A stretch of DNA of 64,000 nt from Lachnospiraceae bacterium UBA3632 (GTDB taxonomy: Bacteria > Bacillota > Clostridia > Lachnospirales > Lachnospiraceae). The notes below the pieces were generated by a model. It made no database searches. It worked only from the letters and a program-made list of their open reading frames with translations, and was not told the DNA's origin. Position numbers and translations under genes: made by a program. The stretch's first letter is position 1, and each line of letters opens with the position of its first letter. Of this stretch, positions 42,879-51,222 are shown in pieces. Location: the NCBI GenBank assembly GCA_002373975.1, contig DFKZ01000123.1, forward strand, positions 29,743 to 93,742, in the 5' to 3' direction.

Positions 42879-42906
42879 AGGATAACACTTTTACCGGATT
42901 TGTCTA
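42879..42906 (-). promoter_or_regulatory. promoter of the GNAT-argJ-argB-argD run
   Basis: On the minus strand TAGACA (42906-42901), a 16-base spacer and TATCCT (42884-42879), about 40 bases before the GNAT start codon. Confidence 0.55.
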
Positions 42907-42913
42907 CTGTTTT

Positions 42914-42971
42914 TTTATTTTTATGCAGATTTTTTTATAATTCCTGTATATTTATGCATATTTTCTTGAAT
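42914..42971. promoter_or_regulatory. ArgR-box-like sites in the argG/argJBD divergent region
   Basis: TGTATATTTATGCA (42945-42958) fits the arginine-box pattern TGnAT-N4-ATnCA exactly. TTTATTTTTATGCA (42914-42927) fits with one mismatch, and a TGAAT half-site starts at 42967. They lie between the two divergent promoters. ArgR control of both directions is inferred; the region is AT-rich, so chance matches are possible. Confidence 0.45.
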
Positions 42972-43019
42972 AAATTGTACCGTTGGCGAATATTTATACC
43001 AAAATTTTAAATTTTTTTC

Positions 43020-43048
43020 TTGCGTTTCTTTAATACAGGTTGTATAGT
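43020..43048 (+). promoter_or_regulatory. promoter of argG
   Basis: TTGCGT (43020-43025), a 17-base spacer and TATAGT (43043-43048) on the plus strand, with AAAGGAG ahead of the ATG at 43107. Confidence 0.7.
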
Positions 43049-43106
43049 AGCAGATAGATAAAAAAACAATATGTTTTTTATATAAACATAACCGAAAGGA
43101 GAAATC

Positions 43107-44339
43107 ATGAAAGAAAAAGTAATTCTTGCCTATTCCGGCGGCCTTGACACCACAGCTATCATTCCGTGGCTGAAGGAGAATTTTGATTACGAAGTAATCT
43201 GCGTATGTGTGGATTGCGGTCAGGAGGAGGAGCTCAACGGACTTGAGAAGCGTGCGAAGGACTGCGGTGCCTCAAAGCTTTACATCGAAGATGTAACAGA
43301 TGAATTCTGTGACGATTACATCATGCCCTGCGTAAAGGCAGGCGCCGTTTATGAGAATAAGTACCTTCTGGGCACATCAATGGCAAGACCTCTTATAGCA
43401 AAAAGGCTTGTCGAGATAGCAAGAAAAGAAGGCGCTTCAGCTATATGCCACGGTGCAACAGGTAAAGGAAACGACCAGATCCGTTTTGAACTCGGTATCA
43501 AGGCCCTCGCTCCCGATCTTAAGATCATCGCTGCATGGAGAAACGAAAAGTGGACCCTCGATTCCCGCGAGTCCGAGATTGAATACTGCCGCCAGCACGG
43601 GATCAATCTTCCCTTCTCGGCAGACAGTTCCTACAGCCGCGACCGCAATATCTGGCATATAAGCCATGAGGGACTTGAGCTTGAGGATCCCGCAAACGAG
43701 CCCAATTACGATCATCTCCTCGTTCTCGGTGTCACTCCCGAGAAGGCACCCGATGAAGGTGAATATGTGACCATGACATTCGAGGCGGGCGTTCCCACAA
43801 GTATTAACGGCGAAAAGATGAAGGTTTCCGATATCATCAGAAAGCTCAACGCTCTCGGCGGAAAGCACGGAATCGGAATAATCGATATAGTTGAGAACCG
43901 TGTAGTCGGAATGAAGAGCCGCGGCGTGTACGAAACTCCCGGCGGAACCATCCTTATGGAAGCGCACAACCAGCTCGAGGAACTTATCCTCGACCGTGAC
44001 ACCTATGCATTCAAGAAAGAGGTTGGCGGAAAGTTTGCAAGCCTTGTTTACGAAGGAAAGTGGTTTACCCCGCTTCGTGAAGCCGAGCAGGCATTTATCG
44101 ATTCCACTCAGAAGTATGTGACCGGCGAAGTCAAGTTCAAGCTTTACAAGGGCAATATCATTAAGGCAGGCACCACATCACCCTACTCACTCTACAACGC
44201 AAGCATTGCTTCCTTCACCACCGGAGACCTCTATGATCACCATGATGCCGAAGGATTCATCAATCTCTTCGGTCTTTCAACAAAAGTTCGTGCAATGAAG
44301 CAGCAGGAGCAGGGCATCGATCCTCTCTCGATCAATTGA
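43107..44339 (+). CDS. argG: argininosuccinate synthase
   Basis: ArgG condenses citrulline with aspartate using ATP. The 410-residue protein starts MKEKVILAYSGGLDTTAI, containing the PP-loop ATP site (residues 9-14), and has GATGKGNDQIRFE and SADSSYSRDRNIWHISHEG. Length is typical. It is transcribed alone on the plus strand, divergently from GNAT-argJ-argB-argD. argH is not in the window and argC lies 17 kb away. A terminator follows. Confidence 0.96.
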   Translation: MKEKVILAYSGGLDTTAIIPWLKENFDYEVICVCVDCGQEEELNGLEKRAKDCGASKLYIEDVTDEFCDDYIMPCVKAGAVYENKYLLGTSMARPLIAKRLVEIARKEGASAICHGATGKGNDQIRFELGIKALAPDLKIIAAWRNEKWTLDSRESEIEYCRQHGINLPFSADSSYSRDRNIWHISHEGLELEDPANEPNYDHLLVLGVTPEKAPDEGEYVTMTFEAGVPTSINGEKMKVSDIIRKLNALGGKHGIGIIDIVENRVVGMKSRGVYETPGGTILMEAHNQLEELILDRDTYAFKKEVGGKFASLVYEGKWFTPLREAEQAFIDSTQKYVTGEVKFKLYKGNIIKAGTTSPYSLYNASIASFTTGDLYDHHDAEGFINLFGLSTKVRAMKQQEQGIDPLSIN

Positions 44340-44387
44340 TTACGAAAGGGCTTTATGCCGCGAAAATAAAGTGATCTGTAATCAAAA

Positions 44388-44426
44388 CACCCGTTACGTT
44401 TTCCATTACGTAGCGGGTGTTTTTTA
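44388..44426 (+). terminator. terminator after argG, probably bidirectional
   Basis: CACCCGTTACG pairs with CGTAGCGGGTG (one G-U), followed by seven T on plus. The same hairpin read on minus is followed by TTTT, so it can also end the small gene at 44473-44826. Confidence 0.85.
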
Positions 44427-44472
44427 TCTATAATATCCTGCAGCTTCAGAGCTGATATCCCGTGGAATTATA

Positions 44473-44826
44473 TTACTCTTCGGATCCCTGCTCAGGGCTC
44501 GCTTTTTCCGCCGTTTCTCCGGAAGCATTGTTTTCAGGCTTCCCGGCTTCATCTTTACCGATCCCGACAGTGTGCAGCATAGTCTTTCCGATTCCGGCAA
44601 ATCCGCTGCCCAGCCCTTTTCCGACTTCCTTCCAGCTTCCATCACTGTATACAGTGCTGTTAGGCTCCTTTTCGATCTTTTCACCGTTTTCATCCTTGGT
44701 GGCCCCATCAGCCCAATCTACCACCTTATCCGTAGTGGTCTGTGCGGATCTGACAAAAGTCTTTCCGAAGTTCTTAAATGCATGACCAAGTTCTGTTCCG
44801 CTTTCTTTCCATTCCTGTTTTGACAT
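44473..44826 (-). CDS. small internally duplicated protein of unknown function
   Basis: This 117-residue soluble protein contains two copies of one pattern: WKESGTELGHAFKNFGKTF (6-24) and WKEVGKGLGSGFAGIGKTM (about 66-84), i.e. W-K-E-x-G-x-x-L-G-x-x-F-x-x-x-G-K-T. Each could form an amphipathic helix that contacts membranes or partners. The copies are joined by an acidic linker and followed by a Glu/Ala/Ser-rich tail. There is no signal peptide. It has its own transcription unit between argG and the amylase gene. I do not recognise a characterised family. Confidence 0.65.
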   Translation of the reverse strand: MSKQEWKESGTELGHAFKNFGKTFVRSAQTTTDKVVDWADGATKDENGEKIEKEPNSTVYSDGSWKEVGKGLGSGFAGIGKTMLHTVGIGKDEAGKPENNASGETAEKASPEQGSEE

Positions 44827-44927
44827 ATTATCATCTCCTTTGCTATAGAGGTATTGCCTTAATACGTCCTAATCATACCATAACCGTGATTGTTTAAACA
44901 ACTGTTTGCCGCCGGAACTTCGAATGA

Positions 44928-46241
44928 TCACCTTTCACACTTCCAAAAATGGACGCTGTAAGGCTCCAAAAGGCTTCCGCCGCCAAAGTCATGCTCCTTG
45001 CCGGTAATAAGATCCACGGCTTTTCCGCATCCCGCATCAAAATGAGCGGTAAAAGCCTCTCCATCCATATTGATGGCCACAAGCACTCTCTCTCCGTCGC
45101 AGGAGCGCCGGAATATACATTGCTTGTTGGTGAGAAGCACCTGCCCGAAATCTCCGTAATTGAGTGCTTTGGAATTCTTCTTGGCTTCCGCGAGTTTCGA
45201 GATGAATTCGCTTAATTCATTCCACTCCGGCTTGTCAAAACATGCCCTAAGGGCGGGATCTCCCTCTTCCTTTCTCGCCTTAGCGCCCCACTCGCTTCCG
45301 TAATATACTATGGGTATTCCTGGCATACCGAAGCACATCCCGTATATAAGAGGCAAATGTGCTTCATTCTGAAGTATGGAAGCAACTCTTGTCACATCGT
45401 GATTGTCACAGAAGCTTAACAGATGTGAGCCTCTGGCCACGGTCCAATCCTCAGGTCCGAATAATCTGGCAAGAGAATGTATGATCTCAAACATATTATA
45501 GCTGTTAAAAGCGGAATACAGCCCCTTATAGCACTGATAATTGGTCAGAGAGTGAAGATTCTTGGCCGCCAGCATACGTCCGTATTCCCCGTGCAGCACC
45601 TCACCCACCAAGAAGAAGTCCTCCTTTATGCCGTCGCAGTGTGCTCTTAATCTTCGGCAGAATTCGTCGCTGAGGCAGTATGCCACATCCAGTCTCAATC
45701 CGTCTATATCAAATTCGCTGATCCATCCGCTCACGCAGTCCAGAAGGTATCTGACCACATCTTCATTACCGAGATTCAGCTTGACCAGGTCGTAATTTCC
45801 TTCCCATCCCTCATACCATAATCCGTCATTGTAATTGGAGTTACCGTCAAAGGCAATTCTTGAAAACCAGCTTACATATGGTGAGTTCTCCCGGTTTTTA
45901 AGCACATCCTGAAACGCCCAGAAACCACGGCCTACATGGTTGAACACTCCATCAATAACAACCTTTATTCCATTTTTATGAAGTTCATCGCATACCTTCT
46001 TAAAGTCAGCATTTGTGCCGAGTCTGGTATCAATGACTTTATAATCACGGGTGTTATATCCATGGGTATCGGACTCAAAGACCGGAGAAAAATAGATTGC
46101 ATTTGCCCCAAGTTTTTTGATATGAGGTATCCAGTCGATCACTTTCAGGATCCTGCTCTCGGGTACCCCGTCATTTTCGAAAGGCGCACCACAGAATCCC
46201 AGAGGATAAATCTGATAAAAAACACTTTCATAAGCCCACAT
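44928..46241 (-). CDS. alpha-amylase family (GH13) enzyme, cytoplasmic
   Basis: The product of about 437 residues is a GH13 barrel without signal peptide or N-terminal sugar-binding domain. It shows SVFYQIYPLGF, AIYFSPVFES, VIDGVFNHVG, the nucleophile Asp in DGLRLDVAYC, the acid Glu in FLVGEVLHGE and the third Asp in FCDNHDVTR. This is the oligo-1,6-glucosidase/neopullulanase/cyclomaltodextrinase group acting on short malto-oligosaccharides. ATG 46241 is chosen because the in-frame 46289 start would lie within the promoter -10 region; GGAG is somewhat distant (13 bases). Exact specificity is unknown. Confidence 0.85.
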   Translation of the reverse strand: MWAYESVFYQIYPLGFCGAPFENDGVPESRILKVIDWIPHIKKLGANAIYFSPVFESDTHGYNTRDYKVIDTRLGTNADFKKVCDELHKNGIKVVIDGVFNHVGRGFWAFQDVLKNRENSPYVSWFSRIAFDGNSNYNDGLWYEGWEGNYDLVKLNLGNEDVVRYLLDCVSGWISEFDIDGLRLDVAYCLSDEFCRRLRAHCDGIKEDFFLVGEVLHGEYGRMLAAKNLHSLTNYQCYKGLYSAFNSYNMFEIIHSLARLFGPEDWTVARGSHLLSFCDNHDVTRVASILQNEAHLPLIYGMCFGMPGIPIVYYGSEWGAKARKEEGDPALRACFDKPEWNELSEFISKLAEAKKNSKALNYGDFGQVLLTNKQCIFRRSCDGERVLVAINMDGEAFTAHFDAGCGKAVDLITGKEHDFGGGSLLEPYSVHFWKCER

Positions 46242-46277
46242 ATTTTTTTCATCTCTCCTTTCTGACTGTCTGATAAC

Positions 46278-46307
46278 ATAGTAGTCCAAATGATAGATTT
46301 ATGTCAA
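46278..46307 (-). promoter_or_regulatory. promoter of the GH13 gene
   Basis: On the minus strand TTGACA (46307-46302), an 18-base spacer and TACTAT (46283-46278), about 40 bases before the chosen start codon. Confidence 0.65.
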
Positions 46308-46378
46308 CTTTTTCTCCCTATTTAAACCCGCTCGGATCAGGCTTACATAATGATTCACCCATAACACCTGACTTGACA

Positions 46379-46401
46379 CTTGCAAATTTTTCTGTTGCAA
46401 G
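46379..46401. promoter_or_regulatory. inverted repeat CTTGCAA-N9-TTGCAAG upstream of the GH13 promoter
   Basis: Perfect 7-base arms with a 9-base centre, about 70 bases upstream of the GH13 -35. It could be an operator. No regulator is identified. Confidence 0.4.
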
Positions 46402-46415
46402 ACTGACACTGTTAC

Positions 46416-46520
46416 TTTTGTCATAATCATTTGTCGGTAATCCACAGCGAAGGGTATTGATTTCAGGGAATCTATCCACTTAATCCACAAAGTTATCCAC
46501 AATTGTCATTTTTGTCATAA
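46416..46520 (+). other. cluster of four same-strand DnaA-box-like 9-mers
   Basis: Within the 354-base non-coding gap 46290-46643 there are, all on plus, TAATCCACA (46438-46446), CTATCCACT (46472-46480), TAATCCACA (46481-46489) and a perfect TTATCCACA (46493-46501). Two exact copies of TTTTGTCATAA flank them (46416-46426 and 46510-46520), and an AT-rich stretch follows to 46630. Such clusters bind DnaA at origins, titration sites or DnaA-controlled promoters. No dnaA or dnaN is here, so it is probably not the main origin. Confidence 0.55.
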
Positions 46521-46643
46521 ATTGCAGAAAATGCATGTCATATGCGGTTTTCGTGAAATTATGACGTCAAATATAAAGATTGATAGTTAACATAACTCGG
46601 CCATTTTATCTAAAAAAATAATAAATAATTGCACCTGTTTCTT

Positions 46644-49385
46644 TTATTTTTGACATAATTTATGTGAACTGCTCTCCGAAGGCCCGGCAAAAGTTCCCTC
46701 TGATTCCCAGAATTTCTTTAGCTTGTCACCGGCATCTGCGGAGCTTATCCTTGTCAGCTTGTCCCATTCTCTGGGGTATAGATTTTTATAAGAGTTTTGA
46801 AGAAAACGGTCATCAAGGAGTGCTATGATCCCCCTGTCGCTCTCTGTTCTGATGACTCTTCCCGCAGCCTGCAAAACCTTGTTCATTCCCGGATATCTGT
46901 ATGCATAATCGAATCCGTCCTCCCCCGCAGCTTCAAAATGGTTTTTTAAAAGCTCTCTCTCAAAACAAACCTGCGGCAGTCCTGTCCCCACTATGACGGC
47001 TCCGACGAGTTTTTCTTCTTTAAGGTCTATACCTTCACTGAATATACCCCCGAGCACGCAAAAAGCAGTGATCCGCGACTCTTTCTCGAAAAGCTCGAGA
47101 AACATCTCCCTGTCGTCCTCAGACATGCTCTCCTTCTGCATTACAATATACTCTGCCTCCCGGGATGCCCCTATCTGCCGGTCCTCCGTCCCTTCAGGCA
47201 TATTCTCGTCCAAAGCACCAAGCTCAAGGTACTTATCATATACACTGTGCATAAAGGAATGAGACGGGCAAAAGACTATATAATTGCCCGCATGAGTGCC
47301 AACGATGCTCTTTATATGCTCAGCTATCCGCATATACTCCTCATCTGACCTTCTGGTGTACCTGCTGGTTACATCGTCAGCAATAAATATCCCTCTTTTA
47401 TCCGGGTCGAAAACAGATTTCGCATACACCTCATAATCTTCCGGCGAGCCGCCCAAAAGCTTTTTGTAATATTGGATCGGCAAAAATGTGGCGGAAAACA
47501 GGATCGTACTTACTGCATTATCCATGCACTGTCTAAGATTTTTGCTCGGATCAACGCAAAAAAGCTTGATCATAAAGCTCCCGTCGTCACAGAGACTTGC
47601 ATATTTGACGTAGTTTTCATCGAGCTGCTCATATATTTCGAGGAAATGAGAGATATCAAAGTAAAAATCCAGCAGTTCACGGGCGGCTTCCGGAGCATTC
47701 TGCTCCCTTTCTTCCAGATAGTCACTTATTGTAGAGTGCAATCTTGTAAGAGGTGTTACAAAACCATCTATGCTCTCCAACACCCGGCTTCCGTTACACC
47801 CTCTCTTCATCTCCAAAAGCTTCCTGTTACATTTATCCAATCCGGAGATTATCCTGTCGGCATACCCCCTTTTGACCAGAATACTCTTACCTCCGTGTCG
47901 TTTTCCCTTTCCGGAGGTGTAATACAGAGAATCAAGCGTCGAATCTGGTGTAGAATCTGCTGTCATTTCGTCCGTCAACTCATTTGTCATCGCTTCAGAA
48001 TCCGAATTATCCGACTCCATCGTCATTATTTCTGAAATATCGGATTTTTCGGTGATACCCGGTGTTATTACATTAAATAACATCTGTCCCTCTATATCAT
48101 TATGCCTACTGACATGTGTGGTTTCCGACACGATTGTCTCTTTTAAAGAATGCTTAAGTGACAGGAATGACTCCTTAAAAAGCACCGCACTAAACATTTC
48201 TCTTCCCCTTTCGAGAAGATTGTGTGCTTCATCTATAAGAAACAGGTATTCTCCGCCTGCGGAATCGCCGAAAAACCGCTCCAGCTTTACGTCCGGATCA
48301 AATACATAGTTATAATCACAGACAATCGCGTCAGAAAACAGAGTTGCATCAAGCGTGAGCTCAAAAGGGCATACCTCATATCTTTTTGCATACTCCTCTA
48401 TAACAGCCCTTGTGAGCACTTCCTCCCCCATAAGCATCTCGTAAAGGGCTTCGTTTACCCTGTCATAATGTCCCTTGGCGTATGGACATGCGTCGGGATT
48501 ACACTCCGTTTTTTCCGCAAAGCATATCTTCTCCTTAGCCGTGACAGTGACACTTCTGAATCTCAGGCCACCTTTTCTGAGGGTCTCAAAGGTCTCCTCT
48601 GCCACGGTTCTTGTGATGGTTTTTGCCGTCAGATAAAATATTCGCTCCGCTTTACCTGCCCCGACAGCTTTTACGGCCGGAAAAATCGTTGTAACCGTTT
48701 TTCCGACTCCGGTAGGCGCCTCCAGAAAGAGTTTTTTCTTTTCCGATATAGTCTGATACACCTGTGTGGCAAGTTCCTTTTGTCCTTTCCTGTAATCGAA
48801 GGGAAACTCCAGCTTTGATGCGCTCTCTTTCCTTTGCCTGTACTGTCTGCACTGCAAAACAGCCCACTTATCGTATTCTTTAAGCAGCCCTTTAAACCAC
48901 TTCTCCAACTCCTTGAAGGTGTAGTCCTGATAGAAATACCTGATCTCTTCCGTCTCGAGATTACAGTATGTTATCCTGACCCTTACTTCCTCCAGACCCC
49001 TGTCGGCCCCGTACATGTAGGCATAGCATTTAGCCTGAGCCATATGGACAGGAACGGGTTCCTTCATATGTTCAAGTTTCCTGTATGTTCCTTTTATCTC
49101 ATCTATTGTCACGCCCTCCGCATTTTCGATGATCCCGTCAGCCCTTCCTTCAATGCAAATGGCGTACTCCTTCTTTTCATATGAAAAATACAGGGGAACT
49201 TCCGGAGCGTAATCCGGCCCCATTTTCCCCTGTATCTTGCGATGGATCCTGCTTCCTTCCTGCATAGCCGAAAGCGTACTGCCTCCGAAGCGGTTATCGA
49301 TGTCCCCGCTTCTTAACAGAAATTCAACAAACGATCTTACCGATATATTGATCAGAAAAAGATCCTTTTTTTCGTTTTCTCCCAT
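46644..49385 (-). CDS. XPD/DinG-like Fe-S DNA helicase with N-terminal PD-(D/E)XK nuclease-like domain
   Basis: The 913-residue protein starts with a Cas4-like nuclease fold (about 1-180): EGRADGI (79-84) and TIDEIKG (93-99) supply the metal-binding Asp/Glu and Lys. Then come Walker A EAPTGVGKT (222-230), four Cys in the iron-sulfur position (288, 295, 300, 339), LIDEAHNL, and the C-terminal VIVGTGLPQVCFERE and QAAGRVIRTESDRG. Such enzymes unwind 5'-3' in repair. An acidic Ser/Thr/Asp-rich insertion (about 445-490) is unusual. It begins seven bases after a membrane-protein gene and is last in the 15-kb run from argC. Confidence 0.87.
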   Translation of the reverse strand: MGENEKKDLFLINISVRSFVEFLLRSGDIDNRFGGSTLSAMQEGSRIHRKIQGKMGPDYAPEVPLYFSYEKKEYAICIEGRADGIIENAEGVTIDEIKGTYRKLEHMKEPVPVHMAQAKCYAYMYGADRGLEEVRVRITYCNLETEEIRYFYQDYTFKELEKWFKGLLKEYDKWAVLQCRQYRQRKESASKLEFPFDYRKGQKELATQVYQTISEKKKLFLEAPTGVGKTVTTIFPAVKAVGAGKAERIFYLTAKTITRTVAEETFETLRKGGLRFRSVTVTAKEKICFAEKTECNPDACPYAKGHYDRVNEALYEMLMGEEVLTRAVIEEYAKRYEVCPFELTLDATLFSDAIVCDYNYVFDPDVKLERFFGDSAGGEYLFLIDEAHNLLERGREMFSAVLFKESFLSLKHSLKETIVSETTHVSRHNDIEGQMLFNVITPGITEKSDISEIMTMESDNSDSEAMTNELTDEMTADSTPDSTLDSLYYTSGKGKRHGGKSILVKRGYADRIISGLDKCNRKLLEMKRGCNGSRVLESIDGFVTPLTRLHSTISDYLEEREQNAPEAARELLDFYFDISHFLEIYEQLDENYVKYASLCDDGSFMIKLFCVDPSKNLRQCMDNAVSTILFSATFLPIQYYKKLLGGSPEDYEVYAKSVFDPDKRGIFIADDVTSRYTRRSDEEYMRIAEHIKSIVGTHAGNYIVFCPSHSFMHSVYDKYLELGALDENMPEGTEDRQIGASREAEYIVMQKESMSEDDREMFLELFEKESRITAFCVLGGIFSEGIDLKEEKLVGAVIVGTGLPQVCFERELLKNHFEAAGEDGFDYAYRYPGMNKVLQAAGRVIRTESDRGIIALLDDRFLQNSYKNLYPREWDKLTRISSADAGDKLKKFWESEGTFAGPSESSSHKLCQK

Positions 49386-49392
49386 AAAACCC

Positions 49393-51222
49393 TCATTTCC
49401 CTTTTATCCCTGGGTAAAAAGCTTCAAACATTTCGTTTTTGTATTCCGAAGTGTATTCTCCTGCCCAAAGCAGTTCCTTGATGGCGTCCAGCTTGCCGTT
49501 TCCGGTCATTTCCGCCTGTGCCATGTACTCCGAATAACCTGCCGATATAACTATCAACGGTAATTCCCCGTTTCCGTCATTGGCCATTTTGATATACTCT
49601 CCTACATCTTTCCGCATCACATCTTCGCTGTAGGACTCCAGATCCGGCCACGAATTAAATGCCGGCGGCATCTGCAGATAGAAGGAAAGAGAAGGGATAA
49701 ATCCGTATGTGATGATCTCGCTTTTCCCGTAGAGATCCTTCCCGGACACATATTCATACAATCCACCGATAGCTGCCGCTCTTTCTTCCGACATTCTGAC
49801 ACCTTTTAAGGTTGCCGGGGCATCTACCGTGTGATCGGTGTTTACAGCCGGCTGAGCATCAACAAATACATAATTAGCTCCAAATATTGCAAACCTAACA
49901 AAACATACCGCACAAAAAGCTGCTATCACGCTGCCCGCCGCGGCCATCACAGGCTTCCCGAAAGCCTTAAAGCATGTACATATAAACCAAGGCATCGCAA
50001 TAAACAGATTGTTGAAAGTAAGTACTATTCCGTTATTGCTTCCGATAGGTGTAACAAGAATAAGCAATATCACGAGCCCGGCCAGCAGTTTATCCGCTTC
50101 GGAAAAATCCTTAAATCCGGAAAAAATGACATAAGCCGCAAGCAGCATCATAAGATAGGTAAGCACCGTACCCGGGATTTCCAGCGATGCTCCATCGGTG
50201 GCTCTTACAGAAAAGAAACCTGTCAGAAACAGAAAAGCTATTGAAAAAACTGCCGTCATAAGACAAAGCACCCACAAAATGCCTGCAGCTGGTTTCTTCC
50301 CTCTTTCTCCCGCTTTTCCCGCCAGGAATGCAAACAGTCCCGATACGGCAGCAAAAGCCAGAAGGGCCAGCACCCATTTGGTGTTTCTCAGATATCCAAA
50401 GATAACACTTGCAAGCATCTCCTTGGAGGAATAATGATATGAAAGCCTTGGAATATCAAAAAGTCTCTTAATCCCTGAGATGTATTCACCAATTCCGTAT
50501 CTTATGCCGATGAATCCCAGAACAAGAGCTGTCGCGGCGATGTATCCGCCCAAAAATACAAGCGTCCTTACAGCTGCTTTTTTAAGCTCGGCAGATACAG
50601 CGGGCCTGATCTCTTTTCTTTTCCGCAGCACGCATACCACTCCGTATGCCCATATAGCAATAACAAAAACTATCTCAGGAAGATTTGAAAACCTCACGAA
50701 GACATTGAGCCCGATAAGCGCTCCCGGCACAGCCATAAAAAGCAGTCTGTCCTCACTCATTCCGATATACATAAAGATCAGCGCAATGTGCATAAAAAGA
50801 TAAGTAAGGAAATTATAGATCAGAGAAGTAGGGCACCAGCAGAGACTGAGTGATACCATCTCTCCCAGAAAAACCGGAAGCGGATCCATCTCCAGCTTGC
50901 GTGTGCAGAAAAGGAAGGAAATGATCGCTGTTCCGGCGGGGAGCAGCGCTGTATACACATTCATTCCTATAAGGGTCTTTCCAAAGGGAAGAATTGTAAA
51001 AAGATGCCCCAGGGCAGTTGACAGATATGTAGAAAAAAGCCACATGGAATCCATAGATTCCGGTCCCATGTACTCAAAATTGGAATAATTATATCCCGTG
51101 TCCCAGAGATCAAGACCTATATTCACATGTCTCAGGGGATACAGCGCCAGAACAGCTATAAAAAGCGCATTAATTATGTGCGTAAAATACCGCGAATTTT
51201 TCATTTCTGTAAACAATTTCAT
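49393..51222 (-). CDS. polytopic membrane protein, downstream member of a paralogous pair
   Basis: The 609-residue protein has about twelve membrane segments. It matches its upstream neighbour closely, including ALYPLRHVNIGLDLWDTGYN (about 20-39), MDSMWLFSTYLS, LPFGKTL and, near the end, FIPSLSFYLQMPPAFNSWPD. The early acidic motif after the first helix and many helices resemble GT-C glycosyltransferases, where an Asp/Glu in the first outer loop is catalytic; this is only analogy. ATG 51222 has GAGG nine bases upstream and overlaps the upstream gene by 53 bases in another frame. Function unknown, probably surface glycan synthesis. Confidence 0.7.
   Translation of the reverse strand: MKLFTEMKNSRYFTHIINALFIAVLALYPLRHVNIGLDLWDTGYNYSNFEYMGPESMDSMWLFSTYLSTALGHLFTILPFGKTLIGMNVYTALLPAGTAIISFLFCTRKLEMDPLPVFLGEMVSLSLCWCPTSLIYNFLTYLFMHIALIFMYIGMSEDRLLFMAVPGALIGLNVFVRFSNLPEIVFVIAIWAYGVVCVLRKRKEIRPAVSAELKKAAVRTLVFLGGYIAATALVLGFIGIRYGIGEYISGIKRLFDIPRLSYHYSSKEMLASVIFGYLRNTKWVLALLAFAAVSGLFAFLAGKAGERGKKPAAGILWVLCLMTAVFSIAFLFLTGFFSVRATDGASLEIPGTVLTYLMMLLAAYVIFSGFKDFSEADKLLAGLVILLILVTPIGSNNGIVLTFNNLFIAMPWFICTCFKAFGKPVMAAAGSVIAAFCAVCFVRFAIFGANYVFVDAQPAVNTDHTVDAPATLKGVRMSEERAAAIGGLYEYVSGKDLYGKSEIITYGFIPSLSFYLQMPPAFNSWPDLESYSEDVMRKDVGEYIKMANDGNGELPLIVISAGYSEYMAQAEMTGNGKLDAIKELLWAGEYTSEYKNEMFEAFYPGIKGK

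Noticed and set aside
46290..46643. Main chromosomal origin
   Set aside because: DnaA-box-like sites are present, but dnaA, dnaN, recF, gyrB and rpmH are all missing, so I describe it only as a DnaA-box cluster.
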